In this document: one piece after another, positions 1 to 8,175 of the stretch
Layout: every line of letters starts with the position of its first letter
Position numbering within the stretch: the first letter of the stretch is position 1
Assembly: GCF_001021045.1 (NCBI RefSeq)
Contig: NZ_CP011545.1
Coordinates: 2,232,001 to 2,296,000 of the forward strand
From: Corynebacterium testudinoris
GTDB lineage: Bacteria; Actinomycetota; Actinomycetes; Mycobacteriales; Mycobacteriaceae
Length of the DNA: 64,000 nt
Direction of reading: 5' to 3'
The notes under the pieces: model-generated
Told to the model about the DNA's origin: nothing
Databases searched by the model: none
Seen by the model: the letters and a program-made list of their open reading frames with translations, nothing else
Made by a program: the position numbers and the translations under genes

Positions 1-1686
1 GGCGAACAGCGCCTTGACCTTGTCGGTCACCGGCTGGAAATCGGCCGGGTCGAAGCTGTCGAAGTACGTACCGTCGGCGTACTTGGAATCCTCGAAGCCG
101 ACGAACTTCTCGCCGCGCTCGCGGGCAATCTTGTTGGAGGCACGCAGAGCTTGGTAGAGGATCGCGGCGAAGTAGGCGTTGGTGAAGTCCAGACCTTCCT
201 CCGAGCCGTAGTACATGCGCTCGCGACCGAGGTAGCCGTGCAGGTTCATCTGCCCCAGGCCAATGGCGTGAGCGGCGTTGTTGCCCTCGCGGATGGAGGG
301 AACGGAGTTGATCGCGGTAGATTCGGCGACCGCGGTGAGCCCACGGATAGCCGTCTCCACGGTGGATGCGAAGTTCGGCGAATCCATCGTCATGGCGATG
401 TTGAGCGAGCCGAGGTTACAGGAAATGTCCTCACCGATGTGCTCGTAGGTGAGGTCCTCGTGGTAGGTCGAGGGGGTGTTGACCTGCAGGATCTCGGAGC
501 ACAGGTTGGACATGTTGATCCGGCCGGAAATCGGGTTCGCAGCGTTGACCGTGTCCTCGAACATGATGTACGGGTAGCCGGACTCGAACTGAATCTCAGC
601 GAGCGTCTGGAAGAACTGGCGCGCGTTGATCTTGGTCTTGCGGATACGGGGATCCTCGACCATCTCGTTGTACAGCTCAGAAACGGAAATATCGCCGAAT
701 GGCTTGCCGTAGACGCGCTCGACGTCATAAGGCGAGAACAGGTACATGTCATCGTTGCGGCGGGCCAGCTCGAAAGTGATGTCGGGGATGACCACACCGA
801 GCGAGAGAGTCTTGATGCGGATCTTCTCATCGGCGTTCTCGCGCTTGGTGTCCAGGAAGGACATGATGTCGGGGTGGTGGGCGTTGAGGTAGACCGCACC
901 CGCACCCTGGCGTGCGCCGAGCTGGTTGGCGTAAGAGAAGGAATCTTCCAGCAGCTTCATCACGGGGATAACACCCGAAGACTGGTTCTCAATGTGCTTG
1001 ATCGGCGCACCCGACTCGCGCAGGTTGCTCAGCAGCAGGGCAACGCCGCCGCCACGCTTGGACAGCTGCAGGGCGGAGTTGATGGCACGGCCGATCGACT
1101 CCATGTTGTCCTCGATGCGCAGGAGGAAACAAGAAACCAGCTCGCCGCGCTGCGCCTTGCCGGCGTTGAGGAAGGTCGGGGTCGCGGGCTGGAAACGGCC
1201 GGACATGATCTCATCGACGAGGTTCTCCGCCAGCGGACGATCACCGTTGGCCAAGAACAGGGCGGTCATGGACACCCGATCCTCAAAGCGCTCGAGGTAG
1301 CGGCGGCCATCAAAAGTCTTCAGCGTGTACGAGGTGTAGTACTTATACGCGCCGAGGAAAGTCTGGAAACGGAACTTGAAGGCGTAGGCACGCTTAAACA
1401 GGGACTTAATAAAGTCAAAGTCATAGAGCGCCAGCACCTCCGGCTCGTAATAACGATTCTCCACGAGGTAATGCAGCTTTTCTTCCAAATCATGGAAGTA
1501 CACGGTGTTCTGGTTGACGTGCTGGAGGAAGAACTGGTTCGCGGCCTCGCGGTCCTTATCGAACTGGATCTCACCCTTCTCGTCATACAGGTTGAGCAGC
1601 GCGTTCAGCGCGTGATAATCAAGCTGTTCCGCCTGGCTCACCGGCTCGGCGACGGACTTTCCCATGGGCTGGCTCGTGGTGGTCAC
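1..1686 (-). CDS. nrdE: Ribonucleoside-diphosphate reductase class Ib, alpha subunit (3' end off window)
   Basis: Large subunit that reduces ribonucleoside diphosphates to deoxyribonucleotides, working with NrdF (not in this window) and fed electrons by NrdH. The first 562 residues are visible. The translation reads [12 protein letters not shown] followed by LVSCFLL (first redox cysteine) and [10 protein letters not shown] (active-site cysteine), as in corynebacterial NrdE. The family is about 700 residues, so roughly 145, including the C-terminal cysteine pair, lie beyond position 1. I chose the GTG at 1686 because an AAGG-type ribosome site sits just upstream; the in-frame ATG at 1665 has none. 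It is the last gene of nrdH-nrdI-nrdE, 30 bases after nrdI. Large open frames on the opposite strand here are shadows. Confidence 0.96.
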   Translation of the reverse strand, partial: MTTTSQPMGKSVAEPVSQAEQLDYHALNALLNLYDEKGEIQFDKDREAANQFFLQHVNQNTVYFHDLEEKLHYLVENRYYEPEVLALYDFDFIKSLFKRAYAFKFRFQTFLGAYKYYTSYTLKTFDGRRYLERFEDRVSMTALFLANGDRPLAENLVDEIMSGRFQPATPTFLNAGKAQRGELVSCFLLRIEDNMESIGRAINSALQLSKRGGGVALLLSNLRESGAPIKHIENQSSGVIPVMKLLEDSFSYANQLGARQGAGAVYLNAHHPDIMSFLDTKRENADEKIRIKTLSLGVVIPDITFELARRNDDMYLFSPYDVERVYGKPFGDISVSELYNEMVEDPRIRKTKINARQFFQTLAEIQFESGYPYIMFEDTVNAANPISGRINMSNLCSEILQVNTPSTYHEDLTYEHIGEDISCNLGSLNIAMTMDSPNFASTVETAIRGLTAVAESTAINSVPSIREGNNAAHAIGLGQMNLHGYLGRERMYYGSEEGLDFTNAYFAAILYQALRASNKIARERGEKFVGFEDSKYADGTYFDSFDPADFQPVTDKVKALFA

Positions 1687-1716
1687 GTTTCCTTGCCTTT
1701 CACTCTCGTTGGTAGG

Positions 1717-2157
1717 TTAACTAGCTGCTGGTTCGGGCTGGAGTCCGAGTTGTTCCGCGTTCTCTAACAAGCCCGCGCGGAGGATTTCCACGTCCTCATC
1801 GTTTCCCAGCAGTTCAAAGCGATAGACATACGGCACCTGGCACTTTTTGGAAATGACCTCGCCGGCCACCCCGAAATCAGTACCAAAGTTGGTGTTTCCG
1901 CTCGACACCACCGCACGAATGAGGCTGCGATTGTGTTCGTTATTAAGAAAGCGAATGACCTGCACCGGAACGGGACGCGAATTCTGATTGCTTATCGACG
2001 CCCCGCCTCCATACGTCGGACAAATCAGCACGTAAGGCTCATCCACCACCAGCGGTTCCTCCGCTTTCAGCAGAGGAATCCGCTGGGCAGGAAGCCCAAG
2101 CTTATCGACGAACCGACGAGTATTCTCCGTAGCGGAGGAGAAATACACGACGAGCAT
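1717..2157 (-). CDS. nrdI: Flavodoxin-like NrdI, ribonucleotide reductase maturation protein
   Basis: A 146-residue FMN protein that generates the oxidant for assembling the metal-radical cofactor of the class Ib small subunit NrdF. The N-terminus reads [17 protein letters not shown], the flavodoxin phosphate-binding loop, followed by CPTYGGG near residue 50. Length fits the family (about 130-150). It lies between nrdH and nrdE in the same direction. The 152 bases between nrdH and nrdI show no gene. Confidence 0.95.
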   Translation of the reverse strand: MLVVYFSSATENTRRFVDKLGLPAQRIPLLKAEEPLVVDEPYVLICPTYGGGASISNQNSRPVPVQVIRFLNNEHNRSLIRAVVSSGNTNFGTDFGVAGEVISKKCQVPYVYRFELLGNDEDVEILRAGLLENAEQLGLQPEPAAS

Positions 2158-2309
2158 GCCGTTTCACTTCCTTAAGTTGACGCTTGAGGGTTCTCTAACT
2201 AACAAAGCCGCCCAGCTGGTGGTGGGCGGGCTCAGCGATGCGAGGAGGTTTCAGCGGAGGCTCTCCGACTCCCGACGGGATATCGCCTCCACTTCACTGC
2301 CGGAGCAGC

Positions 2310-2543
2310 TTAGGCGACGACGGCAGTCAGGTTGTTGATCCGCTCGGGGCGGAACCCGGACCAGTGCTCACCATTGGCCTCCACCACCGGGGCCTGGAGG
2401 TAACCCAGGGCCAGGACGTAGTCACGAGCATCATCGTCCAGGCTGATGTCCACGGTGTCATATTCCAAACCAGCACGATCCAGAGCCTTCTTCGTGGCCT
2501 TGCACTGAACGCAAGCGGGCTTGGTGTAGAGGGTGATAGCCAT
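2310..2543 (-). CDS. nrdH: Glutaredoxin-like protein NrdH
   Basis: A 77-residue thioredoxin-fold electron donor for NrdE. The redox pair is C11-V-Q-C14 (YTKPACVQC), and the C-terminal half has the GYLQAPVV cis-proline region and the SGFRPERI segment typical of NrdH. The start at 2543 is preferred over an in-frame alternative at 2558 because GAGGACAA lies at ribosome-site distance and the family begins MAITLYTKP. First gene of the operon; the NrdR boxes lie 85-130 bases upstream. Confidence 0.95.
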   Translation of the reverse strand: MAITLYTKPACVQCKATKKALDRAGLEYDTVDISLDDDARDYVLALGYLQAPVVEANGEHWSGFRPERINNLTAVVA

Positions 2544-2627
2544 GGGAGTTGTCCTCAATCTGTGTCGTCTGTCGTGCTTCTGGCACTTCTTCCGTGCTCC
2601 GGGTTTCCCCGGTAGCGACAGTTAATG

Positions 2628-2675
2628 ACACTATACTTTGTGGTCAATGGGCGCAACCAGCACTATATATAGTAG
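2628..2675 (-). promoter_or_regulatory. Pair of NrdR-type boxes upstream of nrdHIE
   Basis: Two copies of an NrdR-like palindrome, ACACTATACTTTGTGG at 2628-2643 and CACTATATATAGTAGT at 2661-2676, lie about 32 bp (three helical turns) apart. NrdR is known to bind such paired boxes (consensus close to acaCwAtATaTwGtgt) and repress reductase genes when dATP is high. The assignment rests on sequence match and position upstream of nrdH. Confidence 0.8.
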
Positions 2676-2676
2676 T

Positions 2677-3142
2677 TACACGGATGAAACTCCCAGGATG
2701 TGAGCACAACCAGGCCCACATGTTGACCTTGCCCCCGCAAGCATTGCTCGCCCCGGAACAACACCGATGGGATTTCCGCTGTTCGCGCGCTTTTCCGGCA
2801 GTATGCAGTTACCAAATCGTTATAAACTGGGGCGGCTGCGGTCTTGTGGGGCTGGTGATGCTCATCGGGTTGCGGCCTGCATCCTCCCGACGCCCTGCTC
2901 CCGACCGGAACGCTAGCCCGGGCCCAAAACCCCAGGACGCTCCTCGCCAGCCAGCCTTCCCGTCGCGAGGAGGGCGTCGGGATCAGGTTATGGGGCAACG
3001 ACCACCTGACCCACACATGCGACCCAAAACCCGCACTTCCTAACAACTCCGGGGCCAATCGCCCTTCCAAACCGGCCAAGTTGTTAGGAAGTGCGGGTTT
3101 CGCCGACTCGGCCGGCCAAAGCTGGGGCAGGCATAACGAAAA
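2677..3142. other. Gene-poor, repeat-rich gap between nrdH and rpmJ
   Basis: About 470 bases where the open frames of both strands lack ribosome sites and known domains. From 2884 the DNA is built of repeats: a diverged copy of the 104-bp unit found at 53081 (CCCGACGCCCTG at 2886-2897), an inverted piece of the same unit ending near 2990 (11-bp arms 2886-2896 and 2971-2981), and then the 75-bp hairpin element listed separately. The part from 2677 to 2880 shows nothing I recognise. Confidence 0.6.
3026..3100. repeat. 75-bp intergenic hairpin repeat, copy A
   Basis: Arms at 3027-3048 and 3079-3100 are perfect 22-bp inverted repeats (AAACCCGCACTTCCTAACAA and its complement) around a 30-base loop. 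A second copy at 32618-32693 keeps both arms and most of the loop (CTCCGGGG.CAATC.CCCTTCC), so this is a dispersed element and not a lone terminator. Read on the minus strand both copies could encode the peptide KPALPNNL.GLEGRL, which explains spurious frames there. Confidence 0.85.
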
Positions 3143-3166
3143 CCGCCCGCTCCCCAACGGGAGGCG
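3143..3166 (-). terminator. Probable intrinsic terminator of rpmJ
   Basis: A GC-rich stem (CCGCC...CTCCC / GGGAGGCGG with a short CAAC loop) lies 30 bases after the rpmJ stop. Read on the minus strand it is followed by GGTTTTCG, a short T run. Confidence 0.6.
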
Positions 3167-3196
3167 GACGGCTGACGATTATGCAGAGGCGAGCTC

Positions 3197-3319
3197 TTAA
3201 CCCTGACGGGCCTTGAAGCGCGGCTCCTTCTTGTTGATCACGTAGACCTTGCCACGACGACGCACAACCTGGGCGCCCGGCTTATTCTTCAGCGACCGAA
3301 GCGACTTGCGGACCTTCAT
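3197..3319 (-). CDS. rpmJ: 50S ribosomal protein L36, cysteine-free (C-minus) form
   Basis: A 40-residue basic protein, [19 protein letters not shown] continuing to [10 protein letters not shown], matching the L36 family. The zinc-ribbon C..C/C..H residues of the usual form are absent. Such C-minus paralogues are known in other bacteria to replace the zinc form under zinc limitation; no clear Zur operator was found upstream. A strong AAAGGAG ribosome site precedes the ATG at 3319. It is divergent from nadE. Confidence 0.93.
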   Translation of the reverse strand: MKVRKSLRSLKNKPGAQVVRRRGKVYVINKKEPRFKARQG

Positions 3320-3524
3320 CGGGCGCTCCTTTCTGTATGCGCGTTATCGGAATGCGACTAATTTTCCTGCAGTGACTGGGGATCTGTCACCGATGTACTC
3401 GGCGAGTCCACCAGCCATGACACGAGGAGATATGTTACCTGACGCCTGCCTCATCCACCAAAACAATTGCCCTAGCTGTTCGTGGGCCGCGATTCGGGCA
3501 ACGGTGGCGGCTAGTATCGGCAGC

Positions 3525-4361
3525 ATGTCTCAGGCTCCCGAATCTTTGCAGCATTCCATTATCAGTGCTCTGCATGCTTTGCCGATTATCGACGCCGCCG
3601 CGGAGATCGACGCCCGCGTCGCCTTTCTCGTGGATTATCTTAAGGCGTCCGGGGCGAAGGGGTTTGTCCTGGGCATTTCCGGCGGGCAGGACTCGACTTT
3701 GGCGGGTCGGCTTGCTCAGTTGGCCGTCACCGATCTGCGCGAGCAAGGCCGGGACGCGGAGTTTTGGGCAGTGCGTCTCCCCCACGGCACTCAGGCCGAT
3801 GAGGATGATGCTCAGGAGGCCTTGCGTTTCATCAACCCCGACCACAGCGTGACCGTCAATATTGCAGAGGCCACCGCGGCGATGGACCGCGCCGTCGCCG
3901 CCTCCATCGGTCTGAGCAATCTCGGCGATTTCAACAAGGGCAACGTGAAGGCTCGTCAGCGGATGATTGCTCAGTACGCGATTGCGGGCGAGAAGAATCT
4001 GCTGGTCATCGGCACTGACCATGCGGCGGAGAACGTCACGGGGTTTTTCACCAAGTTCGGTGATGGCGCGGCTGATCTTCTCCCCCTCGCCGGTTTGAAT
4101 AAGCGTCAGGGTGCCGCCCTACTGCGGGAGCTGGGCGCGCCGGAAAGCACGTGGCGGAAGGTTCCCACCGCTGATCTCGAGGAAGATCGCCCGGCCCTGC
4201 CGGATGAGCACGCCCTCGGGGTCACCTATGAGCACATCGATGACTACCTGGAAGGCCGAAAGGTGCCCGATGACGCCCGGAGGCGGATCGAGCACCTGTG
4301 GACGGTGGGCAATCACAAGCGGCATACGCCGCCGGAGCCCACCTCAACGTGGTGGCGTTAG
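3525..4361 (+). CDS. nadE: NH3-dependent NAD+ synthetase
   Basis: Final step of NAD synthesis: ATP-dependent amidation of nicotinic acid adenine dinucleotide. It has 278 residues, the short form without a glutaminase domain. The N-type ATP pyrophosphatase loop SGGQDS lies at residues 52-57; [12 protein letters not shown] and GTDHAAE further on are family signatures. The frame is open upstream to 3249, but the family starts near here. A TAGTAT box at 3513-3518 ends six bases before the ATG, so the transcript is probably leaderless. It ends 7 bases from the convergent PPOX-like gene. Confidence 0.95.
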   Translation: MSQAPESLQHSIISALHALPIIDAAAEIDARVAFLVDYLKASGAKGFVLGISGGQDSTLAGRLAQLAVTDLREQGRDAEFWAVRLPHGTQADEDDAQEALRFINPDHSVTVNIAEATAAMDRAVAASIGLSNLGDFNKGNVKARQRMIAQYAIAGEKNLLVIGTDHAAENVTGFFTKFGDGAADLLPLAGLNKRQGAALLRELGAPESTWRKVPTADLEEDRPALPDEHALGVTYEHIDDYLEGRKVPDDARRRIEHLWTVGNHKRHTPPEPTSTWWR

Positions 4362-4368
4362 TGGTGGC

Positions 4369-4791
4369 TTAGTAGCGTTCCGGTTCTTCGGCGATCTCGA
4401 ACTCTCGGCCCGAGATCTCGGTGGCTTGGATGCGCACCCAGTTGTACTTGAGGGTCGGGGCCCAGGGCTTGAGGTCGAGGGTTTCGGCGTGGGCGACTGC
4501 CGCACTGTCTTCTAGTACTTCGGCGGTGCCGCGGACGATGACGGACCAGGCGGTGCCGTCGTCAACGCCGTCGGCCTCGAAGAGTACGTCGTGGTTGAGG
4601 GTGAGGGTGAAGAGCTTGGAGCCTTCGGCGGTGCGGAAGTAGATGTCTTCGCCATCGATGACGAAGTTGATCGGGAAGATCTCCAGGTCCTTGTTGCGGT
4701 GCAGCACCAAGCGACCGGGCTGGACGTCGGCTAGGTAAGCCAAGGATTGTTCGACGGTGAGCTTGCGGAAAACGTTGTCGTTCATGGACAT
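4369..4791 (-). CDS. Pyridoxamine 5'-phosphate oxidase-fold protein
   Basis: A 140-residue protein of the split beta-barrel flavin-binding class. The pattern R(L)VLHRNKDLEIFPINFVIDGEDIYFRTAEG, then LFEADGVDDGTAWSVIVRGTAEVL, is that of PPOX-family proteins that bind FMN or F420; the substrate cannot be told. AGGAG lies nine bases upstream of the first ATG. Single gene, convergent with nadE. Confidence 0.8.
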   Translation of the reverse strand: MSMNDNVFRKLTVEQSLAYLADVQPGRLVLHRNKDLEIFPINFVIDGEDIYFRTAEGSKLFTLTLNHDVLFEADGVDDGTAWSVIVRGTAEVLEDSAAVAHAETLDLKPWAPTLKYNWVRIQATEISGREFEIAEEPERY

Positions 4792-4888
4792 GGTGGTCTA
4801 CTCCTGAAGTCTCACGGTCGCGGGTGCGGCCGGTCGTTGGTTCTAGAATACGTCGTCGCTAATGCTGGCGACATCTCATGCGATGCCC

Positions 4889-4917
4889 TTGACCTTGTCA
4901 CTGTGTCATGGTTTTGG
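4889..4917 (+). promoter_or_regulatory. MerR-type promoter with long spacer and internal dyad
   Basis: TTGACC at 4889-4894 is followed about 19 bases later by a TTGGAT-like -10 element, and a dyad (ACCTTG...CATGGT, 4892-4912) fills the spacer. MerR activators bind exactly such dyads in over-long spacers. The promoter drives the HEAT protein and its coupled MerR gene, so autoregulation is likely. This is inference from architecture. Confidence 0.55.
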
Positions 4918-4943
4918 ATGTTGAGGGAAAGGAGGTGGTCCCC

Positions 4944-5555
4944 ATGACCGCCATTGACCACCGTCGGCTCCAACACGCGTTGACCTCACCGGCCGCATCC
5001 ACCCGGTTGCAGGCCGCCCTGGCTGCAGGTACGAGCCCGCAGCCGGATTTCATCCCGCCCCTCGTCGCCCAGTGCGCGCATGAGCCGGATTTTTTCGTTC
5101 GGGACATGCTGACCTGGGCCTTGACTCGCCATGATCACGCGATGGTGGTGGAGCTCGTGCTGCCCGAGCTGCGTTCGACGTCGCCGCGGACTCGCAGCCA
5201 GGCGCTGCATACATTGACTAAGATCGCGGATCCCACGACGTGGCGGGCGATTACTCTGGATTTGCTCCGCGACGAGGATGATGAGGTGGCCCGCACGGCG
5301 TGGCGCGCGGCGGCTGGCCTCTACCCGGAGGAGGAGAAGCCCCAGCTGGCGAGGGTGCTGGCGTCGCAGTTCGGCCGCGGAGATCGTGAGGTTCGGCTGA
5401 GCTTGAGCCAGGCGTTCGCGCTGTTGGGTCCCGCCGCCGAGGAGGTCGTGGCGCGTGCTCGGCATCATCCTCGGGAGGTGGTGCGTGCCCACGCGCTGGC
5501 GACGGAGCGGATCATGGCTGACCCGGAGGAGGGGTTCCACAGTGCGTATTGGTGA
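4944..5555 (+). CDS. HEAT-repeat protein
   Basis: A 203-residue all-helical protein. Repeating helical pairs can be read in VVELVLPELRSTSPRTRSQALHTL, DLLRDEDDEVARTAWRAAAGL and ASQFGRGDREVRLSLSQAFALL, typical of HEAT/PBS-lyase-like repeats. No catalytic motif is visible, so a protein-binding role is likely. The start at 4944 follows AAAGGAGGTGG; an upstream in-frame GTG/ATG would lack this. Its last 14 bases overlap the next gene, a MerR regulator with similar repeats, which suggests the two proteins work together, for instance as co-regulator and DNA binder. Confidence 0.75.
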   Translation: MTAIDHRRLQHALTSPAASTRLQAALAAGTSPQPDFIPPLVAQCAHEPDFFVRDMLTWALTRHDHAMVVELVLPELRSTSPRTRSQALHTLTKIADPTTWRAITLDLLRDEDDEVARTAWRAAAGLYPEEEKPQLARVLASQFGRGDREVRLSLSQAFALLGPAAEEVVARARHHPREVVRAHALATERIMADPEEGFHSAYW

Positions 5556-6531
5556 GGTGTCCGAGCTTTCCGGTGTTAGCGCCCGGATGCTGCGGCATTA
5601 TGACAAAATCGGCGTGCTCCGTCCGTCGGAGCGCACCGCCGGTGGGTATCGCGAGTACTCGGACGAGGATCTGCGGCGTTTGTTCCACATCGAGGGGTTG
5701 CGTTCGTTGGGGTTGGAGCTGTCGGAGGTCGCGGAGGTGCTCCGCGATCCGGGTTTCAGCCCGACCACGCTTATCGACGCCCTCATCACCGGCACCCGCG
5801 AGCGCCTCACCCAAGAAAAGGCGCTGTTGCGCACTCTCCGGCTGGTGCGCGCCAGCCATCCGGTCGACTGGTCCGACGTGCTGCGCACCACGAGCCTCAT
5901 GCGGGGTCTCGGAGCCGCCGAGCCCTCCCAGCGGCTGCGGGTGGCATTATCGGTCGACGCCGAGCGTCATCTGTCCTTGCTTATCGACGCCGCCCTGTCC
6001 GAGTCCGATCCCAACACCGCCGGTGCGTTGGACTGGGTGGTGGCGCAGGGCGGGGACACCGCGGTGCCCCGCCTCACAGCCGTCTTAACGTCCGCTTCGC
6101 CTGATCGACAACGCCGGGCGGCGATGATGCTGCGGAAGATCGGTTCAGCGCAGTCGTTGGAGGCCTTAGCTGGCGCCATCGCGCACGCCGATCCCCAGGT
6201 GCGGGGCTGGGCGGCCATGGAGCGAGGCAGATTAGGTGAGGTGGATGCGGTTGCGGGTCTGGTGGAGCTCATCGTGTCGGGCCGCGAGGACGTGGAGGCC
6301 GCCGATGTTCTAGAGCTGCTGGCGGTCGAGCATGGCTACGCTGCAGAGATCACCGAGGCCCTCGCTGCGGAGCTCGCCGGGGCCGAGGACTCCGTTCGGC
6401 ACCGGCTGACCGAGTCGCTCGCCGGGATCCCCGGTCCAGGGGCTGATGCACTGTTGGCACGCTTGGCGGATGATGCTTCCCCGCAGGTAGCGCATACGGC
6501 CCGCTACCTCATGGCGATGCGTTGTCGGTAG
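5542..6531 (+). CDS. MerR-family regulator with C-terminal HEAT-like repeats
   Basis: A 329-residue protein. Residues 1-70 are a MerR winged helix (RIGEVSELSGVSARMLRHYDKIGVL), then a helical linker (RERLTQEKALLRTL), then about 200 residues of HEAT-like helices (ALAGAIAHADPQVRGWAAMERGRLG). Usual MerR proteins are 120-280 residues with a small ligand pocket, so the repeat tail is the unusual part. The GTG at 5542 follows GGAGGAGGGG and overlaps the upstream gene by 14 bases, pointing to translational coupling. The likely target is its own promoter at 4889-4917. Confidence 0.85.
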   Translation: MRIGEVSELSGVSARMLRHYDKIGVLRPSERTAGGYREYSDEDLRRLFHIEGLRSLGLELSEVAEVLRDPGFSPTTLIDALITGTRERLTQEKALLRTLRLVRASHPVDWSDVLRTTSLMRGLGAAEPSQRLRVALSVDAERHLSLLIDAALSESDPNTAGALDWVVAQGGDTAVPRLTAVLTSASPDRQRRAAMMLRKIGSAQSLEALAGAIAHADPQVRGWAAMERGRLGEVDAVAGLVELIVSGREDVEAADVLELLAVEHGYAAEITEALAAELAGAEDSVRHRLTESLAGIPGPGADALLARLADDASPQVAHTARYLMAMRCR

Positions 6532-6544
6532 ATGGGCTCCCGAT

Positions 6545-6562
6545 ACCCGACGCACTGCGGGT
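6545..6562 (+). promoter_or_regulatory. Conserved inverted repeat upstream of esterase 1
   Basis: ACCCG-N8-CGGGT at 6545-6562. The same spacing and much of the spacer recur at 11187-11204 before the paralogous esterase. It lies upstream of a TACGTT -10 candidate (6584-6589) and is a plausible operator. Confidence 0.45.
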
Positions 6563-6595
6563 GACGTGCCTCACACAGCATTGTACGTTTGCCCC

Positions 6596-7552
6596 ATGAC
6601 GCACTTTCCTACCCTCGATCCCGAGTTCGCAGCTGCCGTGGCGATGATGCCGGAGCCGGACTACGACACCATTGATCTCCCGGCGGCTCGTGAAGCGATG
6701 AACCAGGCCACCGATGCCGCGTTGGCCGAGCTGTCCTATGACGGCGTCACCGTTCGCGAGCTTGCAGTCGCCGAGGCTGTCATCCGCCTCCTCACCCCCG
6801 ACAGCGCCAGCGAAGACACCGGCCCTCTCCCCGTCCTGCTGTGGATTCATGGCGGCAGCTTCGCCCTCGGCCGGGCCAAGGACAGTGACGCCTTCGCCCT
6901 CACGCTCGTTCGCACGTGGGGCATGGCGGTCGCGAGTGTTGATTATCGCCTCGCCCCGGAAGTCCCCTTCCCCGGCGCACATGATGATTGCTACGCGGCC
7001 CTGACTTACCTCTATCACCATGCCGCCGAGCTGGGCCTGGACCCGGACCGCATCGCGGTCGGCGGGGAGAGCGCGGGTGGGTGCCTCGCGGCCAGCACTG
7101 TCCTCCGGGCGCGTGATGAGGGTCAGATTCCCATCGCAGCTCAGCTGTTGGACATTCCTGTGCTGGATAGCCGAATGTCGACGGTATCGATGAGGGAGTT
7201 CGTCGACACCCCTGTGTTTAACCGACCGAGCGCGGAGTTCATGTGGCGCTTCTACCTAGGCGACCATGGCATGGACAACGCTGACGCTTCTCCTGCCCTC
7301 GCGGCGGATCTCAGTGGTCTCCCTCGGACGTATATCTCCATGATGGAGCTTGACCCGTTGAGGGATGAGGCCATTGCTTATGGTCTGCGGCTCCTGCAGG
7401 CGGGGGTCAGTGTGGAGATGCATTGCTTCCCCGGCACGTTCCACGGCTCTTCGGCGTTTCCCAGCGCGGTCAGCGATCGCCATCAGACGGAACTCGTCAT
7501 GGCTGCGCGCCCGTCCACCACTGTCACTAATTCGTCGAGGGCCGAACGGTGA
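6596..7552 (+). CDS. Alpha/beta hydrolase, HSL-type esterase 1
   Basis: A 318-residue carboxylesterase/lipase-like enzyme of the hormone-sensitive-lipase group. The oxyanion motif HGG is at 85-87, the nucleophile elbow GGESAGG at 156-162 (Ser159), acid residue in ELDPLRDE near 253 and His283 in FPGTFHG. The substrate is unknown. The start has no ribosome site but a TACGTT box six bases upstream, so it is probably leaderless. The last 17-20 residues run antisense through the ATPase gene hrtA (70-base tail-to-tail overlap) and do not match the paralogue's C-terminus, so the true ending may have been lost and replaced by read-through. A paralogue lies at 11239. Confidence 0.88.
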   Translation: MTHFPTLDPEFAAAVAMMPEPDYDTIDLPAAREAMNQATDAALAELSYDGVTVRELAVAEAVIRLLTPDSASEDTGPLPVLLWIHGGSFALGRAKDSDAFALTLVRTWGMAVASVDYRLAPEVPFPGAHDDCYAALTYLYHHAAELGLDPDRIAVGGESAGGCLAASTVLRARDEGQIPIAAQLLDIPVLDSRMSTVSMREFVDTPVFNRPSAEFMWRFYLGDHGMDNADASPALAADLSGLPRTYISMMELDPLRDEAIAYGLRLLQAGVSVEMHCFPGTFHGSSAFPSAVSDRHQTELVMAARPSTTVTNSSRAER

Positions 7553-8175
7553 ATGAGGTCGTGGGTGACTAGCAGCGTGGCGGTGTCGCGCTCGTGGGTG
7601 AGGCGGGCGATGAGCTCCATGATCTCCGCGCCACGTTCCTGATCGAGGGCGCTCGTGGGTTCGTCGACGAGGAGGATGTCTGGTTCGTGGACGAGGGCGC
7701 GGGCGATGGCGACGCGCTGGCGTTGTCCTCCGGAAAGTTGGTGGGGGCGTTTGTCGGCGTGGGCGGAGAGGCCGACGGCGGCGAGGAGATCGTCCACGCG
7801 GGCGTCGATAAGCGATCGATGTGCCTGGCCGCCAAGCCGACCCATGACCTGCACCTGCTCGCGGGCCGTGAGGGCCGGGAGCAGGGCGGATTGTTGGAAG
7901 ACAATCCCGATGCTTCTGCGACGCAGGGCGGTGGCGTCGTGGGGGCTGAGGACGGCGGCGTCGATAAGCTTTTCTCCCCGACCGATGAGGACGGAGCCCG
8001 AGTCGGGGCGGATGAGGGTGGCGGCGACGGCGAGGAGGCTGGATTTTCCGGAGCCGGATGGGCCGGTGATGCCGGTGACCACGCCGTCCTCGCCGCGGAG
8101 GCTGACGTTGTCGACGGCGGTGATGCGGCTGGCGCCGTCGGGGAAGGTGAGGGTGACGTTGCGGAGTTCAATCAT
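7483..8175 (-). CDS. hrtA: ABC transporter ATP-binding protein, HrtA-like heme exporter
   Basis: A 230-residue ATPase with Walker A GPSGSGKSS (38-46), signature LSGGQ (147-151) and Walker B ILLVDEP (167-173). It overlaps the permease upstream by ATGA. The layout, permease-ATPase divergent from a NarL-type kinase/regulator pair, is that of hrtBA/chrSA in C. diphtheriae and C. glutamicum, where the exporter removes toxic heme. Function is therefore inferred from context plus family; other small exporters of the MacB/LolD class look alike. Confidence 0.8.
   Translation of the reverse strand: MIELRNVTLTFPDGASRITAVDNVSLRGEDGVVTGITGPSGSGKSSLLAVAATLIRPDSGSVLIGRGEKLIDAAVLSPHDATALRRRSIGIVFQQSALLPALTAREQVQVMGRLGGQAHRSLIDARVDDLLAAVGLSAHADKRPHQLSGGQRQRVAIARALVHEPDILLVDEPTSALDQERGAEIMELIARLTHERDTATLLVTHDLIHRSALDELVTVVDGRAAMTSSV

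Noticed and set aside
151..1767. 538-residue open frame on the plus strand
   Set aside because: Antisense shadow of nrdE; no ribosome site or domain, and the opposite strand matches NrdE throughout.
2663..3157. 164-residue minus-strand frame, and a similar one at 32375-32845
   Set aside because: Their shared peptide comes from the intergenic hairpin repeat; no ribosome site, and the rest does not align.
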